A stretch of 64,000 nt of DNA from assembly GCF_014640975.1 (NCBI RefSeq), contig NZ_BMHO01000001.1:1188166-1252165 (forward strand), in the 5' to 3' direction. Position 1 is the stretch's first letter; every line of letters begins with the position of its first letter. Made by a program: the position numbers and the translations under genes. The DNA comes from Microbacterium faecale (GTDB taxonomy: Bacteria; Actinomycetota; Actinomycetes; Actinomycetales; Microbacteriaceae). Below, piece by piece: positions 10,482 through 19,747 of the stretch. The notes beneath the pieces are model-generated. The model had not been told where the DNA came from. It did not search any database and saw nothing but the letters and a program-made list of their open reading frames with translations.

Positions 10482-11162
10482 TCAGCGGACATCATGCGGC
10501 TGCTCGTCGCTCACCTGGAAGCGATACCCGACGTTGCGCACCGTGCCGATGAGCTGATCGAGGTCACCGAGTTTCGCCCGCAGGCGCCGCACGTGCACGT
10601 CGACCGTGCGCGTGCCGCCGAAGTAGTCGTAGCCCCACACCTCGCTCAGCAGCTGCTCGCGCGTGAACACCCGCGACGGGTGCGTCGCGAGGAAGTGCAG
10701 CAGCTGGAACTCCTTGAACGTGAGGTCGAGCGGCTTGCCGCGCACCTTCGCGGAGTACGAGGCCTCGTCGATCGTGATCCCCGACGTCTGTACGCGCGTC
10801 GTCGCGGGGTCGGCCTCTTGGCGCCCCAGCGCGAGACGGATCCGCGCGTCGATCTCGGCGGGGCCAGCCCCCGTCAGCACGATGTCGTCGACGCCCCAGT
10901 CGGGGGAGACCGCGGTCAGTCCGCCCTCCGTCGTGACGAGCAGCAGCGGTGAATCGATGCCCGTCGTGTGGAGGATCCGGCACAGCGATTTGGCGCTGAC
11001 GAGGTCGCCGCGCGCATCGACGATGAGGACGTCCGTGCTGGGCGCGCCCACGAGCTGCGCGGGTGAGGCGGAAATCTGCTGAACGTGGTGCCCCAGCAGC
11101 TCCAGTGCGGGCAGGGGCGGATCGATCTCCGGTGCGGAGCTCAGCACGAGCAGATGGGCCAC
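10482..11162 (-). CDS. glnR: GlnR-type orphan OmpR-family response regulator
   Basis: A 226-residue regulator with an atypical receiver domain and a C-terminal winged helix (around [20 protein letters not shown] and [17 protein letters not shown]). The receiver lacks the usual acidic pair at its N-terminus and the conserved lysine near its end, as in actinobacterial GlnR, and no kinase gene is adjacent. The segment [18 protein letters not shown] matches what I recall of GlnR, the nitrogen-assimilation regulator. The GTG start has GAGAGGAAG upstream. The GlnR assignment is fairly likely but not certain; the phosphate neighbours (ppk1) leave some doubt. Confidence 0.75.
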   Translation of the reverse strand: MAHLLVLSSAPEIDPPLPALELLGHHVQQISASPAQLVGAPSTDVLIVDARGDLVSAKSLCRILHTTGIDSPLLLVTTEGGLTAVSPDWGVDDIVLTGAGPAEIDARIRLALGRQEADPATTRVQTSGITIDEASYSAKVRGKPLDLTFKEFQLLHFLATHPSRVFTREQLLSEVWGYDYFGGTRTVDVHVRRLRAKLGDLDQLIGTVRNVGYRFQVSDEQPHDVR

Positions 11163-11296
11163 GGGACACTTCCTCTCGGCCCGTAGACGGGCCTGGCGTG
11201 GAAGTATTTTATGTCAGACCGGGGACGCCGCGTCACGGTGGCCGTGTCGCATCGGGCAGAATGGGATCCACGGAACGCAGACGAGAGGGGAGCGGC

Positions 11297-11644
11297 ATGA
11301 CGGACGCCGAGGCGCGCCGCCCGGGCGGCATCGTCGGGCGCATCGCCCGCAGCCAGGGCCTGATCCTGCCGTGGAGCATCGCTCTCGTCCTCGCGCTCGC
11401 GACCGCATTTTTCGGGCCGAGCCTGCAGCGCTGGGAGTGGTTCTCGGCGGTGGCGGGAATCAGCATCATCGTCGCCTTCGCCGTGCAGCTCATCATCGGC
11501 CGCGCCGACGGGTTCATCCTGCGCACGGCGACGGCCGCCCTCGGATCCGTCGTCATCGTCGGCATCGTGTCTCTCGTCGTCGCGCTGTTCACCGCCGTGG
11601 CTACGGGCCTGACGCTGTTCCCCGCGGAGTTCGCGTCGCTCTGA
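11297..11644 (+). CDS. small membrane protein, three predicted TM segments
   Basis: A 115-residue protein with three hydrophobic segments (about residues 22-43, 47-67 and 77-106) and a charged N-terminus. No recognised family motif. The ATG has a purine-rich GAGGGGAG sequence upstream. It is divergent from the GlnR-like gene, with 134 bp between the start codons. Confidence 0.7.
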   Translation: MTDAEARRPGGIVGRIARSQGLILPWSIALVLALATAFFGPSLQRWEWFSAVAGISIIVAFAVQLIIGRADGFILRTATAALGSVVIVGIVSLVVALFTAVATGLTLFPAEFASL

Positions 11645-11666
11645 GCGCGCGAGATAGGATGTAGTC

Positions 11667-11801
11667 ATGTTGGAATTCCTCGCCGGCGTCGACGTCTTCG
11701 CACTCGAGATGTTCTTCCTGGGCCTGCTCGGGCTCGCGAGCGTCGCGATTGCGTTCGTGTCGGGCGCGGTCCTCCTGAACCTCTTCCGCGGCCAGAAGTA
11801 G
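11667..11801 (+). CDS. 44-residue single-pass membrane protein
   Basis: A very short gene encoding MLEFLAGVDVFALEMFFLGL and onward, with one long hydrophobic helix and a basic C-terminus (FRGQK). A TAGGAT box 6 nt before the ATG gives a leaderless promoter; the same bases could serve as a weak ribosome-binding site. Function unknown. The regular hydrophobic pattern and good start context support a real gene. Confidence 0.6.
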   Translation: MLEFLAGVDVFALEMFFLGLLGLASVAIAFVSGAVLLNLFRGQK

Positions 11802-11867
11802 CGCCGGGCCTGCGGGTGCACGGCACCCGGCCCTGCCTGTCGTGCGCGCGGATACGCTGGGAAGACC

Positions 11868-12476
11868 ATGATCGAGATCCCCTCTGACGCCCCCGCGGAC
11901 ATCGTGCCGCTGTACTGGCTGATCGGCGTATGGGAGGGAACGGGCGTCATCGATTACCACGTCGGCGACGTGCACTACTCGGGCGAGTTCTCCCACCGGG
12001 TGAGCTTCAGCCACGACGGCGGGCCGTTCCTCAACTACTCCGCGACCGCCACCCTGCTCCCGGCAGGCGACCGGCCACGCCAGCAGCTCGTGTCCGAAAC
12101 CGGCTTCTGGCGCCTGGCGCGCGAGGCGACCGATCAGGTGCCAGGACCGGGCCTGCTTCCCGCGCTCGCCGCGGAGCCGGCGCGCACGGCCGAGGACGTG
12201 GAGCGGCTGCGCACCGCGCCCGACGGCGGCTTCCCCGTCGAGGTCATGCTGAGCCACTCCGACGGCGTGCAGGAGCTCTACGTCGGAGAGGTGAACGCCG
12301 CGCGGGTCGATCTCGGCACGGATGCCGTCGTCCGCTCGGCCAGCACGAAGCCCTATGCCGCCGCGACCCGGTTGTACGGGCTCGTCGACGGTCATCTGCT
12401 GTGGGCGTGGGACATCGCGGCGCTCGGTCGCGAACTCGCGTCCCACGCATCGGCGCGATTGGCAAAGGTGTCCTGA
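11868..12476 (+). CDS. nitrobindin-like heme-binding beta-barrel protein (FABP family)
   Basis: A 202-residue protein of the DUF1794/nitrobindin family, small beta-barrels that bind heme and react with nitric oxide or peroxynitrite. Visible signatures are the N-terminal LIGVWEGTG motif (GxWxGxG), the SETGFWR strand, and the C-terminal ATRLYGLVDGHLLWAWDI. There is an internal stretch of about 20 Pro/Ala/Glu-rich residues (near residue 90). It overlaps ygfZ by 1 nt, so the two are coupled. Confidence 0.88.
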   Translation: MIEIPSDAPADIVPLYWLIGVWEGTGVIDYHVGDVHYSGEFSHRVSFSHDGGPFLNYSATATLLPAGDRPRQQLVSETGFWRLAREATDQVPGPGLLPALAAEPARTAEDVERLRTAPDGGFPVEVMLSHSDGVQELYVGEVNAARVDLGTDAVVRSASTKPYAAATRLYGLVDGHLLWAWDIAALGRELASHASARLAKVS

Positions 12477-13576
12477 TGACGAACCCCTTCCTCACGAGAG
12501 ACGGCGTCGTCGCTGACGACGGCGTCATCCAGCACGCGGGCAACCCTGTCCGCGAGCAGCGTTCGCTCGACAACGGATCCGCGATCGTGTCGCGCGACGA
12601 CCGCGCCGTCATCTCGATCACGGGCGAAGAACGCCGCAGCTGGCTCGATTCGATCACCTCGCAGGCCGTCGCGCGCCTGCGCGCGGGGGAATCGACCGAG
12701 CTGCTGGTGCTGGATCCGCAGGGCCGGGTCGAGCATGCCGCCGCCGTCGTCGAAGACGGCACGACACTGTGGCTGATCGCAGACGCGGCGGATGCCGCGC
12801 CGCTCGCGAAGTGGCTCACGATGATGCGCTTCCGTGCGCAGGCCGAGATCGTGGTGCGCGACGACCTGCACGTCGTCGGCGTGATGCGCAACGGATCCGC
12901 GTACGAGCGGGTCGTCGAGGCCGCGGTGCGCGAGGGTGACGCGCCCGCCGTCTGGCACGATCCGTGGACGGGCGTCACGCCCGGGGGATGGCAGTACGCG
13001 TCGGTGGCGGAGCATCCCGGATCCGATTACGCGTGGGCGGAGGCGGTCGTCGCCGATCTCGCGCCCCTCGCGGACCTGCCGGTTGCGGGCGCGCTCGCAG
13101 CGGAGGCGCTGCGGATCGCGGCCTGGCGCCCGCGCTGGGCAAACGAGGTCGATGAGCGCTCCATCCCGCACGAATCCGACTGGCTCCGCACGGCGGTCCA
13201 TCTCGACAAGGGCTGCTACCGCGGCCAGGAGACGGTCGCGAAGGTGCACAATCTCGGCCACCCGCCGCGCCGGCTCGCGATGCTGCACCTCGACGGATCC
13301 GATTCGGTTCTCCCGGCGCGCGGCGACACGGTCTTCGACGGCGAACGCGAGGCCGGGCAGATCACGTCCAGCGCGCTCCACCACGAATTCGGGCCGATCG
13401 CGCTCGCGATCCTCACGCGGCGCACGCCGGGTGAGGCCGCGCTCGAGGTCGAGACCGAAGGGACCCGCGTCGCGGCGTCGCAGGAGATCATCGTCCCCGC
13501 CGACGCTGGCCGCACGGCGGAGGTGCCGCGGCTGACCAGGCTGTCTCGTCGGAAGGCGGTCGACCCGCCGCAGTAG
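12476..13576 (+). CDS. ygfZ: YgfZ/GcvT-type folate-binding protein
   Basis: A tetrahydrofolate-dependent protein that supports iron-sulfur cluster enzymes. The diagnostic motif KGCYRGQETV is present near residue 245, after a GcvT-like N-terminal domain (FLTRDGVV ... LDPQGRVEHAA). At 366 residues it has normal length. It starts within the TGA of the nitrobindin gene (ATG overlapping by 1 nt) and its own TAG stop forms part of the promoter of gpmA. Confidence 0.92.
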   Translation: MTNPFLTRDGVVADDGVIQHAGNPVREQRSLDNGSAIVSRDDRAVISITGEERRSWLDSITSQAVARLRAGESTELLVLDPQGRVEHAAAVVEDGTTLWLIADAADAAPLAKWLTMMRFRAQAEIVVRDDLHVVGVMRNGSAYERVVEAAVREGDAPAVWHDPWTGVTPGGWQYASVAEHPGSDYAWAEAVVADLAPLADLPVAGALAAEALRIAAWRPRWANEVDERSIPHESDWLRTAVHLDKGCYRGQETVAKVHNLGHPPRRLAMLHLDGSDSVLPARGDTVFDGEREAGQITSSALHHEFGPIALAILTRRTPGEAALEVETEGTRVAASQEIIVPADAGRTAEVPRLTRLSRRKAVDPPQ

Positions 13577-13585
13577 GCTGGTGGC

Positions 13586-14326
13586 ATGACGCACACGCTG
13601 ATCCTGCTCCGTCACGGGCAGAGCGACTGGAACCAGAAGAACCTCTTCACCGGGTGGGTCGATGTCCGGCTCACCGAGCAGGGCCGCGCGGAGGCGAAGC
13701 GCGGCGGCGAACTGCTCGCCGAGCAGGGGGTGCTGCCCGATGTGCTGCACACCTCGCTGCTGAGCCGCGCGATCCAGACGGCCAACATCGCCCTCGACGC
13801 CGCCGACCGTCTGTGGATCCCCACGAAGCGATCGTGGCGCCTCAACGAGCGCCACTACGGCGCGCTGCAGGGCAAGGACAAGGCGCAAACCCTCGAGGAG
13901 TTCGGCGAGGAGCAGTTCACGACCTGGCGCCGCTCGTTCGACGCGCCGCCGCCCGCGATCGACGCGGACGACGAGTTCGCGCAGACGAACGACCCGCGTT
14001 ACGCCGGTCTCGACGACATGCCGGCCACGGAGTCGCTGAAGCTCGTCATCGACCGCATGCTGCCGTACTGGGAGGGCGAGATCGTCCCTGACCTCTCCGC
14101 GGGCAAGACGGTCATCGTCGCGGCGCACGGCAACTCGCTGCGCGCGCTCGTGAAGCACCTCGACGGCATCAGCGACGAGGACATCGCGGGCCTCAACATC
14201 CCCACGGGGATCCCGCTGGTCTACGAACTCGACGACGAGATGCGCCCCGTGAAGGCGGCGCGCTATCTCGACCCCGAGGCCGCCGCGGCCGGAGCCGCCG
14301 CCGTCGCCTCGCAGGGCAAGAAGTAG
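13586..14326 (+). CDS. gpmA: 2,3-bisphosphoglycerate-dependent phosphoglycerate mutase
   Basis: Interconverts 3- and 2-phosphoglycerate in glycolysis. The 246-residue protein has the catalytic [18 protein letters not shown] at its N-terminus and the second histidine in [22 protein letters not shown] box at 13574-13579, overlapping the ygfZ stop, lies 6 nt before the ATG, so a separate leaderless transcript is likely. Followed by a strong bidirectional hairpin. Confidence 0.96.
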   Translation: MTHTLILLRHGQSDWNQKNLFTGWVDVRLTEQGRAEAKRGGELLAEQGVLPDVLHTSLLSRAIQTANIALDAADRLWIPTKRSWRLNERHYGALQGKDKAQTLEEFGEEQFTTWRRSFDAPPPAIDADDEFAQTNDPRYAGLDDMPATESLKLVIDRMLPYWEGEIVPDLSAGKTVIVAAHGNSLRALVKHLDGISDEDIAGLNIPTGIPLVYELDDEMRPVKAARYLDPEAAAAGAAAVASQGKK

Positions 14327-14337
14327 CCCACCGACGA

Positions 14338-14375
14338 AGGAGGGGCCAGGAGGATCGATCCTCCTGGCCCCTCCT
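14338..14375. terminator. perfect 38-nt palindrome between gpmA and phoU
   Basis: Both halves pair over 19 bp without a mismatch; the left arm is AGGAGGGGCCAGGAGGATC. It lies 11 bp after the gpmA stop and 14 bp after the phoU stop on the other strand. The position and symmetry fit a bidirectional terminator for the convergent pair. There is only a short T stretch. Confidence 0.8.
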
Positions 14376-14389
14376 CTTCGATGCGTCGG

Positions 14390-15061
14390 TCAGGCGCCGA
14401 GGCTGTCCTCGTCGTCGGACCCCGCCCAGTCGCCCGTGGCGAGGTACACGACCTTCTTCGCCACCGAGACGGCGTGGTCGGCGAAGCGCTCGTGGTATCG
14501 GCTCGCGAGCGTCGCGTCGATCGCGTGCGGGATCTCACCCGTGAACGTGTCGGCGAGCACGCGCTCGTAGACCGAGGCGTGCAGCTCGTCGATGTCGTCG
14601 TCGGTATCGCGGATCAGCGTCGCGTACTGGAGATCCTGGGTCTTGAGCAGCTTCGTGAGGGTACGCGCGACCTGCACGTCGAGCTCGCCCATCTTCGTGA
14701 AGGTCTTCTTGAGGCCCTTCGGGATCGCGCGCTCGGGGTATCGCGAGCGCACGAGCTGCGCGATGTGCTCGGCGAGGTCGCCCATCCGCTCGAGCGAGGC
14801 GCTCACGCGCAGCGCCGTCACGATCACGCGCAGGTCCTGCGCGACCGGCTGCTGCATGGCCAGCGTCTCGATCGCGATCTCGTCGGTGCTGAGGACGAGC
14901 GCATCGATTCGGTCGTCGTTTGCGATGACGTCTTCGGCGAGCGACACGTCGCCCGACGCGAACGCCGCCGTCGCCTTCTCGATGGCTTCGGTCACGAGCT
15001 CGGAGATCTCGGCGAGCCGCCCCTGGATGTCTTCGAGGGTGTCGTGGAAAACTTCGCGCAT
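14390..15061 (-). CDS. phoU: phosphate transport/signalling protein PhoU
   Basis: A helical protein that links the Pst phosphate transporter with the SenX3/RegX3-type kinase and keeps the Pho response off in high phosphate. The 223-residue sequence has the duplicated PhoU repeats, including RVIVTALRVSASLERMGDLA and, in the second half, RYHERFADHAVSVAKKVVYL with the ExxxD metal-binding pattern. Divergent from senX3-regX3, its expected partner system. Confidence 0.94.
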   Translation of the reverse strand: MREVFHDTLEDIQGRLAEISELVTEAIEKATAAFASGDVSLAEDVIANDDRIDALVLSTDEIAIETLAMQQPVAQDLRVIVTALRVSASLERMGDLAEHIAQLVRSRYPERAIPKGLKKTFTKMGELDVQVARTLTKLLKTQDLQYATLIRDTDDDIDELHASVYERVLADTFTGEIPHAIDATLASRYHERFADHAVSVAKKVVYLATGDWAGSDDEDSLGA

Positions 15062-15251
15062 ATCGTCTCGCGCCCTTCCGCTGATGGTGGTTCCCGCGTC
15101 GCAACGTGCAACGGGCGTCGCGCACGGCAACCGCGAGTGTGCCGAGCGAAGGTTAACGGCGGGTGGAGTCCTCATGAACTCTCGCCGGGCCGTGCCGGGA
15201 TTCTCGCGACCGGATGCACGGCGACCTTCACGTCCACCCTACTCTGGAGGC

Positions 15252-16442
15252 ATGCCCGCATCTCTGATCGCGCTCCTCGTCGGAGTCGCCATCGGCGTCG
15301 GCGTGACTCTCATGGTGCTGGCGGCGCTCCGCGCGCGCCGCCGCGCAGAGGAGAGCGCGCACCCCACGGTGCCGTCCGCCGTCACCGCGATGCTCGATGC
15401 GCTGGACGATGCGGCCGTCATCACGAACTCCTCGGGCATCGTCGTCGCGACATCGCCATCGTCGACGTGGCTCGGTGCCGTGGCCGGCACGCGCCTCGAC
15501 CAGGAGGAGCTACGCGAGCTGATGAAGGAGGCGCGCGAAACGGGACTCAGCGAGTCGCAGACGATGCGGATCCGCGCCGGCCGCCTCGACCGCGAGCCGC
15601 GACTCGTCGTCGCCCGCGCGGCGCAGATCGATCCCGGTTTCGTCGCCGTGTTCGTCCGCGATATCTCCGAGCAGGAGCGCGTGCAGCAGATGCGGCAGGA
15701 CTTCATCCAAAACACGAGCCACGAGCTCAAAACGCCGGTGGGTGCGATCTCGCTGCTCGCTGAGGCCCTCGAGATGGCCGCGGACGACCCCGATCAGGTG
15801 CGACGCTTCTCGGGGCGCGTCTCGGCCGAGGCCGATCGGCTGGGACAGCTGACCGGACGGATCATGAACCTGTCGCGACTGCAGGCGACGGGCGAGGTGA
15901 TCGACGTGTCGACGATCGCGGTCGACGAGGTCGTCATACGCGCCGTCGAGGCGCATCAGATCACCGCAGCGGGCGCCGAGGTCGAACTCGTCACCGGCGG
16001 AGAGCGGGGCCATCACGTCCGCGGGGACGCTCGCGTGCTCGTCGAGGCGCTCAGCAACCTCGTCTCCAACGCCGTCGCGTACTCGCCGGCGGGCTCGCGC
16101 GTGGGCATCGGCGTGCGGGTCGAGGACGGCATCGTCGAGATCGCGGTGACCGACCAGGGCATCGGCATCACGGAAGACGACCAGAAGCGGATCTTCGAAC
16201 GGTTCTACCGCGCCGACCAGGCGCGCTCACGTCACACCGGCGGAACCGGGCTCGGCCTCTCGATCGTCAAGCACGCGATCCAGCGTCACGGGGGCGAAGT
16301 GCGGCTGTGGTCGCGCGAGGGCCACGGATCGACGTTCACCATCTGCCTTCCCGCGGTCGACACGGAAGAATCCGCGTCCGGGAAGAGACACGCCAAGCGC
16401 GCGGCGAAGCTCGCCGCGCAACGGAAGGAAGAGAAGGCATGA
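15252..16442 (+). CDS. senX3: sensor histidine kinase SenX3
   Basis: Membrane kinase of the phosphate two-component system. It has a TM segment at residues ~3-25, a PAS-like sensor (~45-140), the HisKA box with SHELKTPVGAIS (phospho-accepting His), and HATPase motifs NLVSNAVAYSP, DQGIGI and GGTGLGLSIV. Only one TM is apparent in the 396 residues. A TACTCT box 6 nt before the ATG suggests a leaderless start; the GGAGG next to the ATG is too close to be a normal ribosome-binding site. Overlaps regX3 by 4 nt. Confidence 0.93.
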   Translation: MPASLIALLVGVAIGVGVTLMVLAALRARRRAEESAHPTVPSAVTAMLDALDDAAVITNSSGIVVATSPSSTWLGAVAGTRLDQEELRELMKEARETGLSESQTMRIRAGRLDREPRLVVARAAQIDPGFVAVFVRDISEQERVQQMRQDFIQNTSHELKTPVGAISLLAEALEMAADDPDQVRRFSGRVSAEADRLGQLTGRIMNLSRLQATGEVIDVSTIAVDEVVIRAVEAHQITAAGAEVELVTGGERGHHVRGDARVLVEALSNLVSNAVAYSPAGSRVGIGVRVEDGIVEIAVTDQGIGITEDDQKRIFERFYRADQARSRHTGGTGLGLSIVKHAIQRHGGEVRLWSREGHGSTFTICLPAVDTEESASGKRHAKRAAKLAAQRKEEKA

Positions 16443-17122
16443 CGCGCGTTCTGCTCGTGGAAGACGAACCCGACCTCGCGGATCCGCTCGCGTATCTGCT
16501 GCAGCGTGAGGGCTTCGAGGTGGAGATCGCGGACGACGGAGAGAAGGCCCTCCGCCGGTACCGGGAGGGCGGCGCGGATGTCATCCTGCTCGACCTCATG
16601 CTCCCGGGAATGCCGGGAACGGAGGTGTGTCGTCAGATCCGCACGACGAGTTCCGTACCGATCGTGATGCTGACCGCGAAGGACAGCGAGGTCGACATCG
16701 TCGTCGGGTTGGAGCTCGGTGCCGACGACTACGTGACCAAGCCGTACTCGTCGCGGGAGCTTCTCGCCCGCATGCGGGCCGTCCTGCGTCGCTCGATGGC
16801 GTCAGAGGACGACCTCGACGAGCATGTGCTGGAGGCCGGGCGGGTGACGCTCGACATCGACCGTCACACCGTCTCGGTCGACGGCGAGCAGATCGCGATG
16901 CCGTTGAAGGAGTTCGAACTGCTCGAGCTGCTGATGCGCAACACAGGGCGCGTGCTCACGCGCGGTCAGCTCATCGACCGCGTGTGGGGCTCCGACTATT
17001 TCGGCGACACGAAGACGCTCGACGTGCACATCAAGCGGATCCGGTCGCGCATCGAAGTGACGCCGTCGAAGCCGCAGATGCTCGTGACCGTGCGCGGTCT
17101 CGGCTACCGTTTCGAGGGATAG
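16439..17122 (+). CDS. regX3: response regulator RegX3
   Basis: OmpR-family regulator that activates phosphate-starvation genes when phosphorylated by SenX3. The 227-residue protein has an intact receiver (LLVEDEPDLADPL, phospho-Asp in LLDLMLPG, Lys in VTKPYSSREL) and a winged helix ending TVRGLGYRFEG. The ATG lies in the ATGA overlap with senX3. Followed by a strong hairpin. Confidence 0.95.
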   Translation: MTRVLLVEDEPDLADPLAYLLQREGFEVEIADDGEKALRRYREGGADVILLDLMLPGMPGTEVCRQIRTTSSVPIVMLTAKDSEVDIVVGLELGADDYVTKPYSSRELLARMRAVLRRSMASEDDLDEHVLEAGRVTLDIDRHTVSVDGEQIAMPLKEFELLELLMRNTGRVLTRGQLIDRVWGSDYFGDTKTLDVHIKRIRSRIEVTPSKPQMLVTVRGLGYRFEG

Positions 17123-17127
17123 GCATC

Positions 17128-17170
17128 CAACGAGTGAGGGCCCCGCGATTCGCGGGGCCCTCACTCGTTG
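17128..17170. terminator. bidirectional terminator between regX3 and lipoprotein gene
   Basis: A 20-bp perfect stem with a 3-nt ATT loop; the left arm is CAACGAGTGAGGGCCCCGCG. It lies 5 bp after regX3 and 11 bp after the convergent lipoprotein gene. Confidence 0.88.
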
Positions 17171-17181
17171 ATCCGAGAGGA

Positions 17182-17703
17182 TCAGTGCTCGGTGTCGACC
17201 TCGAGCACCGGCGCGCAGAACTCGGCGTCGTACTCGTCGTTGGGTGCGAGGTCGGAGTACTCGGTCAGGCAGTTGTTGAGGACGGGAACCTCGATCTCGA
17301 CGCCTTCGCCGAGGCCCGGCTGGATGTACATGCTGACCGTCGCGCCCGGCATGATCCCGAAGTCCTCAATCAGCTCCGGCTCGGCGTTCGCGCCGAGGCT
17401 CACCGTCTCGTCGGCGGGAACGTCGATCGACGCGTCGCCGTCGCCCCAGTCGATCGTGAGGGTCTGCGCCTCGTCGGTGGTGTTGACCAGGACCGCGATG
17501 AAGTTGCCGGCGGCGCCGTCGTAGTCGGCGACCACGAACGCGTTGCGGACGTCAAGGCCGTCGGTCTCCGCCGCCGGGAGGTTCACGCCGTCGGAGGCCG
17601 TGTACTCGAAGGTCGTCGCCTGAGTCGTAACCATGTTGCAGCCGGTCGCGGTCACGAGCACGAAGCCGACGGCGGCGAGAGACGCGATGAAGCGCGATTT
17701 CAC
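17182..17703 (-). CDS. putative lipoprotein
   Basis: A 173-residue secreted protein with a signal peptide ending in a lipobox-like TATGC, so the mature protein would be membrane-anchored through Cys22. The mature part resembles a beta-rich domain with FVVADYDGAAGNFIAVLVNT and an acidic C-terminus. The GTG start is fixed by AGGAGG 4 nt upstream. Function unknown. Its promoter region is shared with the divergent carD. Confidence 0.75.
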   Translation of the reverse strand: MKSRFIASLAAVGFVLVTATGCNMVTTQATTFEYTASDGVNLPAAETDGLDVRNAFVVADYDGAAGNFIAVLVNTTDEAQTLTIDWGDGDASIDVPADETVSLGANAEPELIEDFGIMPGATVSMYIQPGLGEGVEIEVPVLNNCLTEYSDLAPNDEYDAEFCAPVLEVDTEH

Positions 17704-17865
17704 GGATCCTCCTGGTGGTGCGAGCGCCACACATGACGCGGGGCCACCTTCCATCTTAGACGCTGTCGCCGCGCGTTCTGACGACGCGACTCGACGGTCG
17801 GAGCGGAATCCTAGTACAACCTGCGCTGTGGTAAAGTAGATAAGGCTGGGAAGGACGTAATTCAT

Positions 17866-18351
17866 ATGCTTTTTGAGGTTGGCGAGACTGTCGTTTACCC
17901 CCATCATGGGGCCGCAACCATCACCGAAGTGAAGACCCGAGTCATCAAGGGTGAGGAGAAGACCTACCTCAAGCTCAACGTCACACAGGGCGACCTCGTG
18001 ATCGAGGTTCCCGCCGACAACGTCGACCTCGTCGGCGTTCGCGACGTCATCGATGAGAGTGGCCTCAAGGAGGTCTTCGACGTACTGAAGGCGCCCTTCA
18101 CCGAGGAGCCGACCAACTGGTCGCGTCGCTACAAGGCGAACCTCGAGAAGCTCGCCTCCGGTGACGTCATCAAGGTCAGTGAGGTCGTTCGCGACTTGTG
18201 GCGCCGCGATCAGGACCGCGGACTGTCCGCGGGCGAGAAGCGCATGCTCGCCAAGGCGCGCCAGGTGCTCGAGTCTGAGGTCGCGCTCGCGAAGAAGGTC
18301 GACGAGGAGGAAGCCGCGCGCATCCTCGACGAGGCCCTCGCAAGCGAGTAA
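17866..18351 (+). CDS. carD: RNA polymerase-binding transcription factor CarD
   Basis: Binds the RNA polymerase beta subunit and stabilises open complexes, mainly at rRNA promoters. The 161-residue protein has the N-terminal Tudor-like RNAP-interaction domain ([17 protein letters not shown]) and the C-terminal helical DNA-binding domain with the conserved tryptophan in [12 protein letters not shown] and [18 protein letters not shown] is present upstream of the ATG, and a TAAAGT box at 17832-17837 is a possible -10. Confidence 0.97.
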   Translation: MLFEVGETVVYPHHGAATITEVKTRVIKGEEKTYLKLNVTQGDLVIEVPADNVDLVGVRDVIDESGLKEVFDVLKAPFTEEPTNWSRRYKANLEKLASGDVIKVSEVVRDLWRRDQDRGLSAGEKRMLAKARQVLESEVALAKKVDEEEAARILDEALASE

Positions 18352-18370
18352 GCGCACCGCACCGTTTGTC

Positions 18371-18400
18371 GTCGCCCCGCACCCAAAGGTGCGGGGCGAC
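18371..18400 (+). terminator. hairpin after carD
   Basis: A 13-bp perfect stem (GTCGCCCCGCACC with its complement) with loop CAAA, 19 bp after the carD stop and 14 bp before the ispDF start. T-poor downstream, so termination may be partial. It directly abuts the -10-like TAGGTT of ispDF. Confidence 0.7.
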
Positions 18401-18414
18401 TAGGTTTGTGTACC

Positions 18415-19737
18415 GTGAGCATCGCCCGAATCGACACCGCGATCGTCATCGTCGCCGCTGGCAGCGGCGCGCGCCTCGGCGCCGGAGCGCCCAAGGCGTT
18501 CGTCGGCATCGACGAGAGTCCGATCCTGCGGCACTGTCTCGACGGTGTCTTCGCCGCCGCCCCGGCACAGGTGATCGTCGTCGCGCCGGAGGAGTATCTC
18601 GGCGAAGCGCTGTCGATCGCGCATGCGGCCGCGGATGACGCGGACCGGCGGGCCGCGGATCCGCGAGACGTCGCCCCGTCCCCGCAGCATGCGGGTCCGG
18701 CCGCTGTCGTGAGTGAGCAACGTCGCGATCTCGTGACGGTCGTCGCCGGGGGCGCTACCAGACAGTCCTCGGTCGCTGCGGGGCTCGCGCGCGTGTGGCC
18801 GGACGTCGACCTCGTCCTGGTGCACGACGCGGCGCGGGCGCTGACGCCGCCGGAGGTCATCGACCGCGTGGCCGAGCGCGTGCGGGAGACCGGGCACGGC
18901 GTCATTGCGGCCGTCGACGTCATCGACACGATCAAGCGGGTCGACGGATCCCGGATCGCCGCCGCCGTCGACCGATCGGAGCTCGCGACGGCGCAGACGC
19001 CGCAGGGGTTCCGCCGCGATGTCCTGGACACCGCCTACGAGCGCGCGACCGAGGAATTCACGGACGATGCGGCGCTCGTCGCCGACGCGGGTCACGACGT
19101 GCTGCGCGTGGAGGGATCCGCGCTCGCGTTCAAGATCACGACCGCCGCCGACCTCACCCGCGCGCGCGATCTCGTGCGTCGAGCGTCTCGGAATTCGTCG
19201 GCGCTCGGCGATGAGCGGGAGAATCTCGAGACGCTCGCCGAATTTCCCGAAGCTCGGCGACCTCACCTGCCGCGCGTCGGCGTTGGCACGGACGTGCACG
19301 GTTACGGCGGAGACGGATCCCTATGGCTCGCGGGTCTCGAGTGGCCTGGCGAACCGGCACTGTCGGGCCACTCCGACGGCGATGCGGTCGGCCACGCGAT
19401 CGTCGATGCCGTGCTGAATGCCGCCGGCCTCGGCGACATCGGCACCCACTTCGGCACGAACCGTCCCGAGTTCGCCGGCGCGCATGCCGAGGCGTTCCTC
19501 GCGGAGACCGCACGGATCCTCGCCGACGCGGGCTGGCAGATCGGCAACGTTGCGGTGCAGCTGCAGGCGAACCGTCCGGTGTTCTCGCCGCGTCGCGCGG
19601 AGGCCGAGCGCGCCCTCAGCGACGCGCTCGGGGCCCCCGTGACGGTCTCGGCCACGACAACCGATCGGCTCGGCTTCACGGGACGTGGCGAAGGGGTGCA
19701 CGTCATCGCGACGGCCCTCGTCGTACCGCGCAGTTAG
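18415..19737 (+). CDS. ispDF: bifunctional IspD/IspF (MEP pathway)
   Basis: A single 440-residue protein joining two non-consecutive steps of isoprenoid precursor synthesis. Residues ~5-240 are the IspD cytidylyltransferase ([41 protein letters not shown]). Residues ~280-440 are the IspF cyclodiphosphate synthase, with metal ligands in GTDVHGYGG and [20 protein letters not shown]. An Ala/Pro-rich insert near residue 85-105 interrupts IspD. GTG start; TAGGTT lies 8 nt upstream. In most bacteria the two enzymes are separate. Confidence 0.94.
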   Translation: MSIARIDTAIVIVAAGSGARLGAGAPKAFVGIDESPILRHCLDGVFAAAPAQVIVVAPEEYLGEALSIAHAAADDADRRAADPRDVAPSPQHAGPAAVVSEQRRDLVTVVAGGATRQSSVAAGLARVWPDVDLVLVHDAARALTPPEVIDRVAERVRETGHGVIAAVDVIDTIKRVDGSRIAAAVDRSELATAQTPQGFRRDVLDTAYERATEEFTDDAALVADAGHDVLRVEGSALAFKITTAADLTRARDLVRRASRNSSALGDERENLETLAEFPEARRPHLPRVGVGTDVHGYGGDGSLWLAGLEWPGEPALSGHSDGDAVGHAIVDAVLNAAGLGDIGTHFGTNRPEFAGAHAEAFLAETARILADAGWQIGNVAVQLQANRPVFSPRRAEAERALSDALGAPVTVSATTTDRLGFTGRGEGVHVIATALVVPRS

Positions 19738-19747
19738 GCTGGGATCC

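Noticed and set aside
8325..10952. 875-residue open frame on the plus strand
   Set aside because: It is antisense to ppk1 and the GlnR-like gene, and has the Arg/Val/His-rich composition of GC-rich shadow frames.
15120..15180. Possible PHO-box direct repeats upstream of senX3
   Set aside because: GTTAACGGCGG and following 11-mers match the known consensus too weakly to call.
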